DNA of 64,000 bases, taken from the NCBI GenBank assembly GCA_016712665.1, contig JADJQP010000001.1, positions 744,001-808,000 on the forward strand, read 5' to 3'. Shown here piece after piece: positions 24,980-36,449 of this stretch; position 1 is the first letter of the stretch, and every line of letters starts with the position of its first letter. The position numbers and the translations under genes are program-made. The notes beneath the pieces are model-generated. The model was not told the origin of the DNA and made no database searches. It worked only from the letters and a program-made list of their open reading frames with translations. This DNA comes from Bacteroidota bacterium. GTDB taxonomy: Bacteria > Bacteroidota > Bacteroidia > Chitinophagales > Chitinophagaceae.

Positions 24980-27852
24980 TATTTGATTGGTATTTTTATG
25001 GTGATGCTGGTTCCGCAGGCATTTCCTTGAATGTCCACCTTGTCAATGTATTCGATGGCGATTTCATTTCTTTCGGTATTGAGCAGTTCAACACGCTTTC
25101 GATTTGCTTGTGTTGCAAAAGAGCTATGATTATGATGTTTGCTATTATTGATAGCAGCACTTTGCTTTCGACCAATTCCGTTATCTTCTATATGAATCAG
25201 TAAAATTTTTTCAACCGCGGACATTCGGATAAAAAGTTGCTTATCACCCTCTTTGTGCAAGAGGCCGTGTTTGATAGCGTTTTCTACATAAGGTTGTATA
25301 ATCATGGATGGAATCCATATTTTTTTGCAGTCGATATTTTTATCAATTTCAATTACGTAATTTAGTTCTTGAAATCTCATTTTTTCAAGATCGATATAGA
25401 GCACCAATGTATCCACTTCTTCTTGAAGGGTAACGGTTTCTCGGTCACTCATTTCTAAAATTTTGCGAGTTAGTTTTGAAAATTTAGATAGGTAATTGGA
25501 GGCTTTTGTTTTTTCTTCGGTTACAATATACGATTGAATGGTATTGAGCGCATTGAATAAAAAGTGAGGATTCATTTGTGATTTGATGCCGCTCAACATC
25601 GATTGTCGCAAATCTTTTTCGAGGTTGGCTTTTTCTAATAAAAGGTTGCTTTCTTTTTGAGAATTTCGTAATCGACCTTTGTAATATAAATAGATTAGGG
25701 AAAGCACAGCTAGCACTACTAGCGAAAGGAACCACCAACGCAAGTACCACTTTTGATTTATTGAAAAGCGAAGTAGGTTTTCATATATTTTTCCATTTAT
25801 AGAAAATGAAATTGAATAATCATCTGGGGATAAAGAGGCTAGAGTAATGGTTCGAGTAGTAGCATCGACCTTTCGCCAGATGCCATTATTGATTTTATAC
25901 AGTATCGACGGATTGGCATGAAAATAATCCAATACCGAAAAATTTATTTTTAAATCACTTTCCGTGGAAGCAAATTGTATCGGGGATTTGGCATCATGCT
26001 TTCCGGATTTGCTTTCAATATAATTAATATAAAATGGAATATTGGATGGTACGGCATCATTCTCTTTGGGCGTTTTTATAAGTAGGTTATTTATCGAAAA
26101 CAAAAAATAATTTTGGTAGGAAACAATATCATTGAGTTCTGAAGGTACATCAGAAAAGGGAATCTGACGAAACGATAAAGCCTTACTATCTAAATTGACA
26201 TAGAAAAGTTCTTTATCGGTTCCTAAAAAAAGAAGCGAATCTTGTATTTTCACAAATTGGTACGGAGCGTTTAAATTTAATGCCGTATCCAGAGCTACTT
26301 CCCCTATTTTGGTTCTGCTAAGTAATTCACCTGAATTCAGAAAAAATAAGGTTTGACCCTTACGGTGAAATACTTTAGATGCGTATATTTTTTGTTGTTT
26401 GTATAACAGTTCCGACACCTTGTTTGGGGTTGCAGTATAAACACCCACATTACTGGCATAGTAAAGCGTTTTAGAGTTTGAGTCGAAGCAGAGGGATTTG
26501 GTGCGTATATTTTGCAGGAAATGCACCAGCATACTATTTTTTTCGAATACGGTATCTTGATAGTTTAGGGCGATTGAATCCCATGCTGAAAGAGTCATAT
26601 TGTTCAATCGAATCATTCCAGCTGCTCCTGTGGAAGCAGTAGCAATATACTTTTGGTCTATTTGTTTGATTTCCTTTAAACCACTTTTTAGTACCATCAG
26701 GGTTTGATTCTTATAGGGCAAGATACTCAAATTATGATCCTCGTAGAGGCCTTCCAGATTACCTGTGCTAAAGGGCACTACATCGTATATAGAGGCTTTG
26801 TTTTTATCCGTCAGTATATTTTGAAACGTATGATTCAGTAGGTTAAATGTATAAATCAAACCCTCGCCGTTGAAAAGCAGCAATTCGTTGTCAAGCATCC
26901 GTATTTTGCAATTAGAAAGGGGCAGGGCATAACTTTCGAGAGAGGCTGCTGATGGAAAAATGGAAATACCCTCAAAGGGCGAACTGATCCAAAGATTGCC
27001 ACCGGTATCTTTAATGACATGTGAGGTGCTGATTCCTTGTAAGATTTGTGTGTTGGATTCATGACTTATCAAATTAAATCGCGTGAGGCCATCCTTTTTT
27101 AGAATAAATAGTTGATTGTCGATTCGATAGAGTCCATGGATGGAGGTGCGGTATGGTTCGCTATAAAGAAGTTTTTTTGATTGTTTATTAATTTCGTAAA
27201 TGGTAGTAGCGCCCTTTCCGATTTCCACACTGTAGTATTTCCCTTCAAATGATGCAATTTTGTAAATATTATTTCCTGCTTCGGCATACAGGGTGCTTAT
27301 TTTTTTTCCTTGTGAATTGTATAGTTGTACAGTACTTCCAAATCCTACCAAACAGTATTGGTCAAGTGGATAAAGAGAGGAGTATGTAGGGGGTAAAGGG
27401 ATTTTTTGAATGATATGGCCGCTATTTATTTCAGAAAATAGTAGGAAATCCTCTCTCCCGATAGTAATGACCTTGTTGTCTATAATGGCAAATTCCACAT
27501 TTTGCGACAATCCATTTTCACTGGCAAATGGTTTTAGAGAATCCTTTTCTACATAGTATAATCGTGCATCAAAAGTGCTGTACCAAATGCGACCTTTTTC
27601 ATCTTCTCGAATATAGCTTCCTGATTTGCTACTCATATTGCTAGTGAAGTATCCCTTATATTCAAAGCCGTCATATCGATAAAGTCCGAGATCGGAGGCG
27701 ATCCAAATAAATCCCCTTTTGTCTTGATGCAGATTATAGATTTCGTTGCATGGCAGTCCATTCGATTTGTTTAGATGAATCGAATAAGGATTTTGTCCAG
27801 ATGCAGTTGCATTAAGCATTAAAAAGAAGCAGGAAAACAAAAAGTATTTCAC
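24979..27852 (-). CDS. Propeller-type sensor histidine kinase, LytS family
   Basis: 957 residues: signal peptide (MKYFLFSCFFLMLNATASGQ), a periplasmic seven-bladed two-component-regulator propeller (NGLPCNEIYNLHQDKRGFIWIASDLGLYRYDG and repeats), a Y_Y_Y-like domain, one membrane helix near 715-735, then a His_kinase domain (SQMNPHFLFNALNTIQSY with the phosphoacceptor His) and a GHKL ATPase domain (IQPYVENAIKHG, IEDNGIG). It phosphorylates the co-translated LytTR regulator. The ligand is unknown. Confidence 0.93.
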   Translation of the reverse strand: MKYFLFSCFFLMLNATASGQNPYSIHLNKSNGLPCNEIYNLHQDKRGFIWIASDLGLYRYDGFEYKGYFTSNMSSKSGSYIREDEKGRIWYSTFDARLYYVEKDSLKPFASENGLSQNVEFAIIDNKVITIGREDFLLFSEINSGHIIQKIPLPPTYSSLYPLDQYCLVGFGSTVQLYNSQGKKISTLYAEAGNNIYKIASFEGKYYSVEIGKGATTIYEINKQSKKLLYSEPYRTSIHGLYRIDNQLFILKKDGLTRFNLISHESNTQILQGISTSHVIKDTGGNLWISSPFEGISIFPSAASLESYALPLSNCKIRMLDNELLLFNGEGLIYTFNLLNHTFQNILTDKNKASIYDVVPFSTGNLEGLYEDHNLSILPYKNQTLMVLKSGLKEIKQIDQKYIATASTGAAGMIRLNNMTLSAWDSIALNYQDTVFEKNSMLVHFLQNIRTKSLCFDSNSKTLYYASNVGVYTATPNKVSELLYKQQKIYASKVFHRKGQTLFFLNSGELLSRTKIGEVALDTALNLNAPYQFVKIQDSLLFLGTDKELFYVNLDSKALSFRQIPFSDVPSELNDIVSYQNYFLFSINNLLIKTPKENDAVPSNIPFYINYIESKSGKHDAKSPIQFASTESDLKINFSVLDYFHANPSILYKINNGIWRKVDATTRTITLASLSPDDYSISFSINGKIYENLLRFSINQKWYLRWWFLSLVVLAVLSLIYLYYKGRLRNSQKESNLLLEKANLEKDLRQSMLSGIKSQMNPHFLFNALNTIQSYIVTEEKTKASNYLSKFSKLTRKILEMSDRETVTLQEEVDTLVLYIDLEKMRFQELNYVIEIDKNIDCKKIWIPSMIIQPYVENAIKHGLLHKEGDKQLFIRMSAVEKILLIHIEDNGIGRKQSAAINNSKHHNHSSFATQANRKRVELLNTERNEIAIEYIDKVDIQGNACGTSITIKIPIK

Positions 27853-28054
27853 CGACTAAAAGTATTAAATATTAAATAAGAATTCAAATGTCGATTAAAA
27901 ACCTTGAGGTGCGCGACCATTTAGGTAAAAGTGCCATATGAGTTAGTGAAAAAAGAAATTCTTGACCTTTGCTAATTAGAAAAGGGTGTTCACTAACTGG
28001 TATCTTGATCTTCTTTGGAGGGGAGCCATCTTTGCCTTCATAAAATATAATAAC

Positions 28055-30979
28055 ATGAAAAGAGTTTTTACCATCATCGTATTGCTTTTAGCAGTAAACA
28101 TGAATTGCCTTAAGGCGCAAACCTTAGTTGGAACAGGGCAAACTTATCCTACACTTAAGTCAGCCTTTGACGATATCAACAACGGAACCATCACAGGTAA
28201 TATTGTTTTGCAAATTACCAGTAGCATTACCGAATCTGCCTTAGCCTCATTGAATGCTTCGGGATCAGGATCTGCAAGTTATAGCTCGGTATTGATATAC
28301 CCTACAGGAGCTGGCTACACTATTTCAAGTGTAACCAACACAGGCGGACTTATTTCGTTGAATGGCGCGGACAATGTAATAATCGATGGCAGGGTAAATA
28401 TGCTTGGCTCCACGCCGGACTTAACGCTTAGTTATAATTCAAACAGTCCAGCGAGTACCGTCTTGTTTCAGAATGGTGCCAGATTTAACAAGGTTAGGTA
28501 TTGTAATATCAATGTAAGTCCGCCAAATGCCTCGAATGGTGCGATCAAATTTGCTGGAAATGTAGACACTTCCAACGCAAGTAGCCGCAATAAAGTGCAT
28601 AATAATAATCTATCATACAATTCACCTATAGGTGGACAGCAGCTTGTCATTCTATTAGTCAACGAGAATGCGGATACTATTGAAAATAATAATTTCATCA
28701 ATTATATGTTTCAATATACCGTAGGGGGTGGAGGAAATTCCTCAGCTATTAGAATGATAAACGGTTGCTTTAATAATTTAGTAAAGGGAAACAGCTTTTA
28801 TCATACTGGAAATTTTCAACCTCTGCAAAGCATAAATACATGCGCTATATATTCTCAAGCTCCTGTCAATTTATCATACAGGGCAAACGACATCATTGAT
28901 AATTATATTGGTGGTACCGCTCCGCAATGCGGAGGTGCTCCTATGACAATCACTTCCGTGAATCCTGCAGATAATATTTCATTCAATGGCATAGTGACCC
29001 AAGGCGGAAGTATCCCGTACGAATTGTCAAATAATACCATTTCCAATATTTCAATACTTAATAATAAAAATAATGGCACTGCATTTACAGGTATTTATCA
29101 TTATTCGGGCAATGGAAATATTCATCATAACACTATCGGAGCTTCAGTAGGCACAGGGTCCATTATTTCGCAAAACTCCAATAATAGCTCCGAAAACATT
29201 GGTATTTTCATAGGACAGCAGTCAACGATGCATGTGCATGATAATGTTATCGGATCCATTACTTGTACCAATACCAGTCCGATCTATTACAGTAATTTTA
29301 CGGGCATTCAGAAATCGCTCAGTGGAGGTTATGTTATTTTGGAAAAGAATTTAATTGGAAGCGAAGTAACTCCTGCTAGTATTCAAACGAACAGTACTGC
29401 GGAGAGTTGGCAAGCACTTAGGGGCATTTATTTGACAAACGGAGATTCTATATTGGTAACAGAAAATATTATTAGTCACTTATATAATAATCATACTAAA
29501 ACCGATAATGCTAACGAGGGCGGTGTCATAGGAATTCACAACACCTCAGTATCAAGTACAAGAATCAAGCGAAATATAATTAAGAACCTTTCTTGTAATA
29601 GTGCTTCAATTGCTTCCATAGTTGGTCCAGTTACTGGCATACTGAACGCGTCAAGTGGAAGTAATCTGTTTCAAGAAATTGAGGGCAATACCATTTACAA
29701 TTTAGAATCCACCAATAACTCAGCAGCTAATTTACTTGTAAAAGGGATTTGCATCAATTTTTCGTTTGGCAATTTAGGTGACTATACCATTAAAAATAAT
29801 TTTATACACTCACTAATCACTAATTCTACAGGTTCACTTTCAGCTATTGAGGGGATCGCTATTCACAATGCATCTATCACTTTGTCAAACAATATCATAT
29901 CCTTAGGCACCACTAGCAGAAGAGCATATGGTATTCACGAGTATCCGATGCTGGCTGCTTACACCGTAAATTCATTTCACAATACAATTTATATTGCAGG
30001 CCTAGCCTCTGATTTTCAGTCATCTGCATACTGGAAAGCTGCACTAAGTCCTTTCGGCTCCTTTAAGAATAATGTATTTTTTAATAATAAGGCAAATGCT
30101 TCCGGTGTTCAGTTAAATCACTTTGCATTTATCACATTGGCATCTATACTGCCAAATTCGATTGACTATAATAATTACTATGCTCCGAACATTGCAAGTG
30201 GCGGTGCCATAGGGAGGTATCAGGGTACAGACAAACCAACACTTTTTGATTGGCAAACTGCCACCACACAGGATGCAAATAGTATCAATCTAGACCCATC
30301 ATTCAATTTACCTGGCGGTACAAGCGCTGTAAATTTTTATCCAAATACCGCTATGCCGTCTTTGGGAATTCCAGGAATTCCTACAGACTATTTCAGAAAT
30401 ATTCGTACTGTCTTCTGGATGGGGGCATTAGAATCAAATGTTCCATTACCCGCGTTATTCAAATCGTTCACAGTGCAATTGGAAACTGAAAATCAGGTAA
30501 ATCTTTTATGGACTACCGCCGCAGAGTACAACGCTTCCCATTTCTAAATAGAAAAAAGCGCTGACGCCAATACTTGGATTAAAATTGGAAATGTAGCTGC
30601 GCATGGAAATTCTCAAATAGAGCAAACCTATCAATTTTTAGATAGGGAAACGTATACCGGTGCGATGTATTATCGCATTAAACAAATTGACCTTGACGGA
30701 CATTATACCTATTCCCAAGTTGAAAAAGTACTTAAAAGTATAACTAACGATATCACCATTTATCCAAACCCATGTAATATGATACTCAACATTTCAACAC
30801 CGGCAAACGATCAAACATCTACCATTGAAATTTATTCACTAGATGGAAGAAGAGTTCTATCAGAGCAACTTACTGCAACCAATCACAAAATCGATGTGCA
30901 TACCCTTACCAAAGGTACCTATATGCTTCGTGTGTTCAACAGCGAAAAGACCTTTACTACTAAATTTGTTAGGCAGTAG
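28055..30979 (+). pseudogene. T9SS beta-helix surface protein split by an in-frame stop
   Basis: The frame runs from MKRVFTIIVLLLAVNMNCLKAQ (signal peptide) through a long right-handed beta-helix region rich in Asn/Ile/Ser repeats, up to a TAA at 30545. After the stop the same frame continues without interruption (IEKSADANTWIKIGNV) through YYRIKQIDLDGHYTYS and a complete T9SS type A sorting domain (TIYPNPCNMILNIS to FTTKFVRQ) ending at 30979. So one codon separates the passenger from its export signal. It may be a nonsense mutation or a base error. Without read-through the protein would remain in the periplasm. The ATG at 28055 is preferred to the longer frame start. Confidence 0.8.
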
Positions 30980-30999
30980 TAATTGGCACTTTTTGCGGG

Positions 31000-31026
31000 C
31001 GCAACTCCTTAAGGGGTTGCGTTTTT
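31000..31026 (+). terminator. Rho-independent terminator
   Basis: CGCAAC-(T)CCTTAAGG(GG)-TTGCG hairpin followed by TTTTT, 20 nt after the end of the beta-helix gene. Confidence 0.85.
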
Positions 31027-31069
31027 GCATTTTTTGTGGGTATGACATTTTTTCAAGGCGAAATTGAAG

Positions 31070-31077
31070 TAGATTTG
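31070..31077 (+). promoter_or_regulatory. TAnnTTTG -7 box (TAGATTTG) of terC
   Basis: Matches the Bacteroidota -7 consensus and ends 7 nt before the ATG, so the transcript should have almost no leader. Confidence 0.6.
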
Positions 31078-31084
31078 CCAACTT

Positions 31085-32029
31085 ATGGGGAAGGATTCTT
31101 TAAGTTATTTAATTTTTATCATTGCATTAGTGGCCTCATTTGTACTAGATCTATTTGTTTTTAGTAAAAAGAACAAAGAAGTGAGTATCCGAAGTGCCAG
31201 CTATCAGTATTTATTCTGGGTGCTTATTTCCTTGGCCTATTGCGGTTTTTTATGGTATGAGTATAATTCTAAAATCTCCTTAGAATTTTTGTCGGCATAC
31301 TTCATGGAGATGTCCCTTTCTATCGATAATATTTTTGTTTTTGTAATGATTTTTTCTTCTCTTCAAATTCAAAACCAAAATGTAGGGCGTGTGCTGATGA
31401 TTGGCGTCGTTTTGGCCATTTTGTTCCGTATTATTTTTATTGCTATCGGTATCGTGTTGGTTCAAAAGTTTCATTTCATTTTGTATTTCTTTGGGGCGTT
31501 TTTAATTTTTACGGGATTTAAAATGTTTTTTGAAAATCAAGAAGAAGAGAATGATGTAAAGGATGGCAGGTTGTATAAATTCATTCGGAGGTATCTTCGA
31601 TATACAGATGCCGAACCACATGGTAAATATCTTATTACTAAAAACGGCAAATCCTTCTTTACCAAATTGGCACTTGCCGTTTTAATAATTGGAGTGACCG
31701 ATATTATTTTTGCATTAGACTCTATCCCCGCCGTGTTTGCCATTACCACTAATAATCTGGTAGTTTTTTCTTCTAATATCTTTGCAGTATTAGGTTTACG
31801 GGCTTTATTTTTTATTTTGCAGAAAGCAGCTGATAAATTCGATTTTCTACAGCAAGGAATTGCCTTGGTTCTGATTTTGGTGGGGGCTAAAATGTTTCTC
31901 GAATTGATTCATATTCACATACCGATATGGGTGTCTTTGGTTTCCATACTTGTTTGTATTGGGACTTCCATTGTATATTCGCTTTATCATAACCGCAAGG
32001 CAAGTAAATTAGAACATCATCATGATTAA
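31085..32029 (+). CDS. TerC/Alx-family integral membrane protein
   Basis: A 314-residue protein with about eight to nine membrane helices and the two acidic family motifs MSLSIDNIFVF and TDIIFALDSIPAVFAIT. Members such as Alx/TerC export Mn2+ or support metalation of exported proteins. It overlaps the start of murF by 8 nt, so the two are probably transcribed together. The length and both motifs are normal. Confidence 0.9.
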   Translation: MGKDSLSYLIFIIALVASFVLDLFVFSKKNKEVSIRSASYQYLFWVLISLAYCGFLWYEYNSKISLEFLSAYFMEMSLSIDNIFVFVMIFSSLQIQNQNVGRVLMIGVVLAILFRIIFIAIGIVLVQKFHFILYFFGAFLIFTGFKMFFENQEEENDVKDGRLYKFIRRYLRYTDAEPHGKYLITKNGKSFFTKLALAVLIIGVTDIIFALDSIPAVFAITTNNLVVFSSNIFAVLGLRALFFILQKAADKFDFLQQGIALVLILVGAKMFLELIHIHIPIWVSLVSILVCIGTSIVYSLYHNRKASKLEHHHD

Positions 32030-34517
32030 GGCCAGTGAAATGAATGGGTGTTTAAAAGGCTACTTGGTGCAGCAGGCAGCCGATATTGCAATCGAAAAAA
32101 TTTTATTCGATAGCCGTAAGATTTCACATCCAGCAACGTCTCTTTTTGTTCCTCTTATTTCAGATCGAAGAAATGCACATACCTATATTCATGAAGTGTA
32201 TCAAGCAGGGGTTAGATGTTTTCTAGTGAGTGAAGATATTAATGTAGCCCTACTGCCTGGTGCTTGGATTATAAAAGTAAGCGATACGCTTGCTGCCGTT
32301 CAAAAATTATCGGCTTACTATCGTGCCAAATTTCATATTCCGATAATTGGTATTACTGGAAGTAATGGGAAAACCGTCATTAAGGAATGGCTCTATCAAT
32401 TGCTCGAAAAGGATTATCGAATTGTAAGAAGTCCAAAAAGTTTCAATTCACAAATAGGGGTTCCTATTTCGGTATGGCTGCTTCGTCCTGATACACAGTT
32501 GGCGCTATTTGAAGCAGGCATTTCGCAAGCCGGTGAAATGGAACGTCTCGAAAAAATGGTGAAACCTACTATAGGAATTTTTTCAAATATTGGCGAGTCG
32601 CACAATGAGGGATTTCTGAATATCAGGCATAAGATAAACGAGAAATTATTATTATTTAAGAATTGTGATACCTTGATTTACAATAAAGATTATCACGAAT
32701 TGCATGATTGCATTTTGCAGCTAGCTGCTCATTCTAAAAATAATTTGGATAAGGAAATCCAATTGCTCGAATGGAGCAGAAAATCAGAAGCTCTTTTGCA
32801 AATTACCTCAATAGAAAAGGCCAACGGGCATAGCACCATCCAAGCTTCCTATCATGGAAACACTATCGAACTCTGTATTCCATTTATAGATGAGGCCTCC
32901 ATCGAAAATTGCATTCATTGCTGGTTGACCTTACTGCATCTGGGAGTGCCGCAGAAGGAAATGAATCAGCGATTTGAGAAGCTGCATCCGGTAGCGATGC
33001 GACTCGAACTGATAAAGGGAATTAATCATTGTACCCTAATTAATGATAGTTATAATTCTGATGTTTCTTCCTTTTCTATAGCACTCGATTTTTTAATACA
33101 ACAAAATCAGCACGATACCAAAACGGTCATCTTATCTGATATTTTGCAAAGCGGTCGCGATAATGAATTGTACGATGAAGTGGCTGAATTGCTAAAGCAA
33201 AAAAAATTAAAAGATTGATAGGGATCGGTGAAACCATCAGTCGAAATAAGAAAATTTTCAGAACCAATCGAAGTTTACATTCTACATTTTATAAAACCAC
33301 TGAGGAGTTTTTTAGCGGCAATCGACTCCTCTTCGTTTCATCAAGAATGCATTTTAATCAAAGGAGCTCGGAAATTCAGTTTTGAAAAAATTGCGAAGCG
33401 ATTGCAGGAGCGAATCCATCAAACTGTAATGGAAATTAATTTGAATGCGCTCATTCATAATTACAAGGCCTATCAGTCATTGCTTCGAAAGGAGACCAAA
33501 GTAATGGCAATGGTGAAAGCGTTTTCATATGGAAGTGGCAGTTATGAAGTAGCTAATAAATTGCAGTTTGAAGGTGTCGATTATTTGACTGTGGCCTATA
33601 CCGATGAAGGGATCCTACTTCGTAAAAATGGAATTACCCTTCCCATTATGGTAATGAATGCTGATGAAAATTCATTTGACCAAATCATTGAGTGGAAGCT
33701 TGAGCCTGAAATATACAATTTTAGGACCTTAGATCGAATGTTGGAAGCCTGTGTGGTAAGCGACCAAATGGCCTATCCAATTCATATTAAGTTAGATACC
33801 GGAATGCATCGTCTTGGATTTGACCATACCGAAATGGAGGCCCTGGGAGCCATTTTGGTGAATCATAAAGAGGTGCGAATTGCCTCCATCTTTTCTCATC
33901 TTGCCGGTAGCGAACAAGAAACCTTAGATATCTTTACCACTTATCAGGCAGATTTGTTTGAAAGGATGACGCAACACATTGCGCAACAATTGGACTACCC
34001 TCTTGTAAGACATTTGTGCAATTCTTCAGGAATTGTTCGGCACCCGCATCTCCACTATGATATGGTACGATTAGGACTGGGACTTTACGGTATTGATAGT
34101 ACCGGCAAAATGATACCCTCGTTGAGAAATGTTAGCAGGCTTAAAACTTCTATTGCACAGGTCAAAAAAGTAATGGCCAATGAAACCGTTGGATACAATA
34201 GAAAGGGCGTTTTACAACGTGATACCCTTATAGGAACCGTCTGCATTGGTTACGCTGACGGAGTACCCCGTCGACTTGGAAATGGAAAGGGATTTATGCT
34301 ACTCCATAATACCCTCGTTCCTATTATCGGAAATGTGTGCATGGATATGTGTATGCGCGATATTACTGATTTGCCGGAAACCAAAGAGGGGGATACCGTT
34401 GAAATTTTTGGGGAACAATATACAGTTACCAAAGTAGCTGCCGCTGCAGAAACCATACCCTATGAAATTTTAACAGGTATTTCGCAACGCGTAAAGAGAA
34501 TCTATTTTGAAGAATAG
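32022..34517 (+). CDS. MurF-Alr fusion (UDP-MurNAc-tripeptide:D-Ala-D-Ala ligase / alanine racemase), two frame breaks
   Basis: Bacteroidota commonly carry MurF fused to alanine racemase. The MurF part shows GITGSNGKTVIKEW (ATP loop) and ends near 33200. The Alr part shows AMVKAFSYGSG with the PLP Lys, VGYNRKG with a catalytic Tyr, GYADGVPRRLG and GNVCMDMCM. As read there are two open frames (32022-33218 and 33228-34517), but the third frame encodes the joining stretch (RLIGIGETISRNKKIF to STFYKTTEEF). One base gained or lost in the A8 run at 33199-33206 and one extra T in the T6 run at 33308-33313 would restore a single frame. Because the enzyme is essential, sequence error is likely. It makes the UDP-MurNAc-pentapeptide and D-alanine for peptidoglycan. 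Confidence 0.9.
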
Positions 34518-34664
34518 CAAGTGATTCGTGATTTCACCAATCAAATAGATTCATCAGTTAAAAGGCAAGTACATTGCCTTCTTTTTATGAGCGGTAGTGA
34601 AATGCCAAACCATTCCCTAATGGTACATATCATTTATCTATGTAAGGTCAATCGATTGTTGTCT

Positions 34665-34672
34665 TATCTTTG
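34665..34672 (+). promoter_or_regulatory. TAnnTTTG -7 box (TATCTTTG)
   Basis: Perfect Bacteroidota -7 match, 23 nt before the ATG of the glutathione peroxidase gene. Confidence 0.6.
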
Positions 34673-34695
34673 TGGCATTCTTTAATCTTTTTCAC

Positions 34696-35235
34696 ATGAA
34701 ATATTTATTTATGTTTGGATTCTTATCCTTTTTATTTCCCTCAAAAACTATAGACGCACAAATTAAATCTATTTATGATTTTAAAGTAGCGAGTATAGAT
34801 GGTGGTGAAATCCGTTTTTCCGATTTTAAGGGAAAAAAAATCTTGATTGTAAATACGGCCTCCAAGTGCGGTTATACGCCGCAGTATGCCGGTTTGGAAC
34901 AATTGTATAAAGAACAAAAAGGAAATTTGATAATTGTTGGATTTCCGGCTAACAATTTTTTATTTCAAGAGCCTCATAGCAATGAAACCATTCAATCATT
35001 TTGTACCAAAAATTATGGGGTGAGCTTTCCGATGGCGGCCAAAATCGACGTAAAGGGAAAGAAGATACATCCTTTATATGTTTGGTTAACCGAAAAAAAG
35101 TATAATGGCTTTAGTGACAATTCCGTAAAATGGAACTTTCAAAAGTATTTGATTGATGAGAAAGGTCAACTCATTGAGGTATTTGCACCGGGCGTTGAGC
35201 CCATGAGCGAGGAAATATTGTCGAAATTGAAGTAA
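34696..35235 (+). CDS. Exported glutathione peroxidase-family protein
   Basis: About 179 residues with an N-terminal signal peptide (MKYLFMFGFLSFLFPSKTIDAQ), so it acts in the periplasm. The peroxidatic Cys is C58 in NTASKCGYTPQY, and W146-N147 of the catalytic tetrad lie in KWNFQKYL. The usual FPCNQF motif is FPANNF at 83-88: the tetrad Gln is replaced by Asn at 87, and the Cys usually at 85 is Ala. Two-Cys peroxidases of this family reduce peroxides with thioredoxin; a resolving Cys may be C103. I chose the ATG at 34696 over an upstream in-frame codon because the signal peptide starts there. Confidence 0.88.
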   Translation: MKYLFMFGFLSFLFPSKTIDAQIKSIYDFKVASIDGGEIRFSDFKGKKILIVNTASKCGYTPQYAGLEQLYKEQKGNLIIVGFPANNFLFQEPHSNETIQSFCTKNYGVSFPMAAKIDVKGKKIHPLYVWLTEKKYNGFSDNSVKWNFQKYLIDEKGQLIEVFAPGVEPMSEEILSKLK

Positions 35236-35314
35236 TAGAGCTTGTTTTTATGTATGACACTGATTTTTTTTTAATTAGTTTTGCGGCTCTCTATTTTGCT
35301 TAATTATCAATTTT

Positions 35315-36449
35315 ATGGCTGATACCACACCACTTTCAGAATTATACAAAAGGCATACCATTTTGAATTTCTGACTGTTGAGGAAGGAATGTATTTATAT
35401 CAGCACGCACCATTGGCTGAACTTATGCATGTAGCCAATGAACTGCGCAAAATACAAGTACCTCATGGCAAAGTAACTTGGCAAATTGATAGAAATGTAA
35501 ATACCACTAATGTTTGTATCGCCAATTGCAAATTTTGCAATTTTTATCGGGTACCAGGACACCCGGAATCGTATATTACTGATATAGAAACCTACAAAAA
35601 GAAGATTGAGGAAACGATTCGTTGGGGTGGCGACCAATTGCTTTTGCAAGGTGGACATCATCCTGAATTGGGATTGCGTTTTTATGTAAACATCTTCAAA
35701 GAAATAAAGACCTTGTTTCCCAATATCAAATCGCCCACCTTAGCACCACCAGACATCGCTCCTATCACCATGCTCGAAAATAGTACCCATCCGGCTGTGT
35801 TGACGGCTCTCAAAGAGGCCGGTATGGATAGTTTGCCGGGTGCGGGTGCTGAAATTTTAAACGATCGGGTACGACGATTGGTGTCAAAGGGAAATGCGGT
35901 GCCAAGGAATGGTTGGATGTAATGCGGGCTGCTCATCAATTGGATATTACAACCTCTGCTACTATGATGTTTGGACATGTAGAAACATTGCGCGAACGTT
36001 TTGAACATTTGGTTGATATCAGACAAGTGCAGAGCGAAAAGCCACAAAATGCTGATGGATTTCTTGCCTTTGTACCCTGGACCTTTCAGGATGTAGGAAC
36101 CTTACTGGCCAAAATACGCAAAGCAAAAAATGACGGAACTCCTGAAGAGTATATTCGAATGCTGGCATTGAGTAGAATCATGTTACCGAATATTAAAAAT
36201 ATTCAGGCCTCTTGGCTTACCGTCGGAAAGCAAGTGGCTCAGGCCTGTTTATATGCCGGTGCCAATGATTTCGGAAGCATCATGCTCGAAGAGAATGTGG
36301 TAAGCGCTGCAGGAGCCCCTCATCGCTTTACCTATAAAAGTATACAGAATGCCATACGTGAAGCCGGTTTTGAGCCGCAACTTCGTACACAAAAGTATCT
36401 ATTTAGAGAATTGCCGGCATCTATTGAAGAGCAATTAATTGACTATTGA
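35315..36449 (+). CDS. mqnC: Cyclic dehypoxanthinyl futalosine synthase MqnC (two frame breaks)
   Basis: A radical-SAM enzyme of the futalosine route to menaquinone. The cluster motif CIANCKFC (CxxxCxxC) and WQIDRNVNTTNVC are clear. The gene is read in three pieces: an ATG at 35315 (MADTTPLSELYKR), then EFLTVEEGMYLYQHAPLAEL after a missing T in the T4 run at 35361-35364, then LDVMRAAHQLDITTSATMMFGHVET after a missing A in the run at 35892-35894. Restoring one base at each point gives a normal full-length protein. The gene is convergent with, and overlaps by 7 nt, the exported protein gene on the minus strand. Confidence 0.92.
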
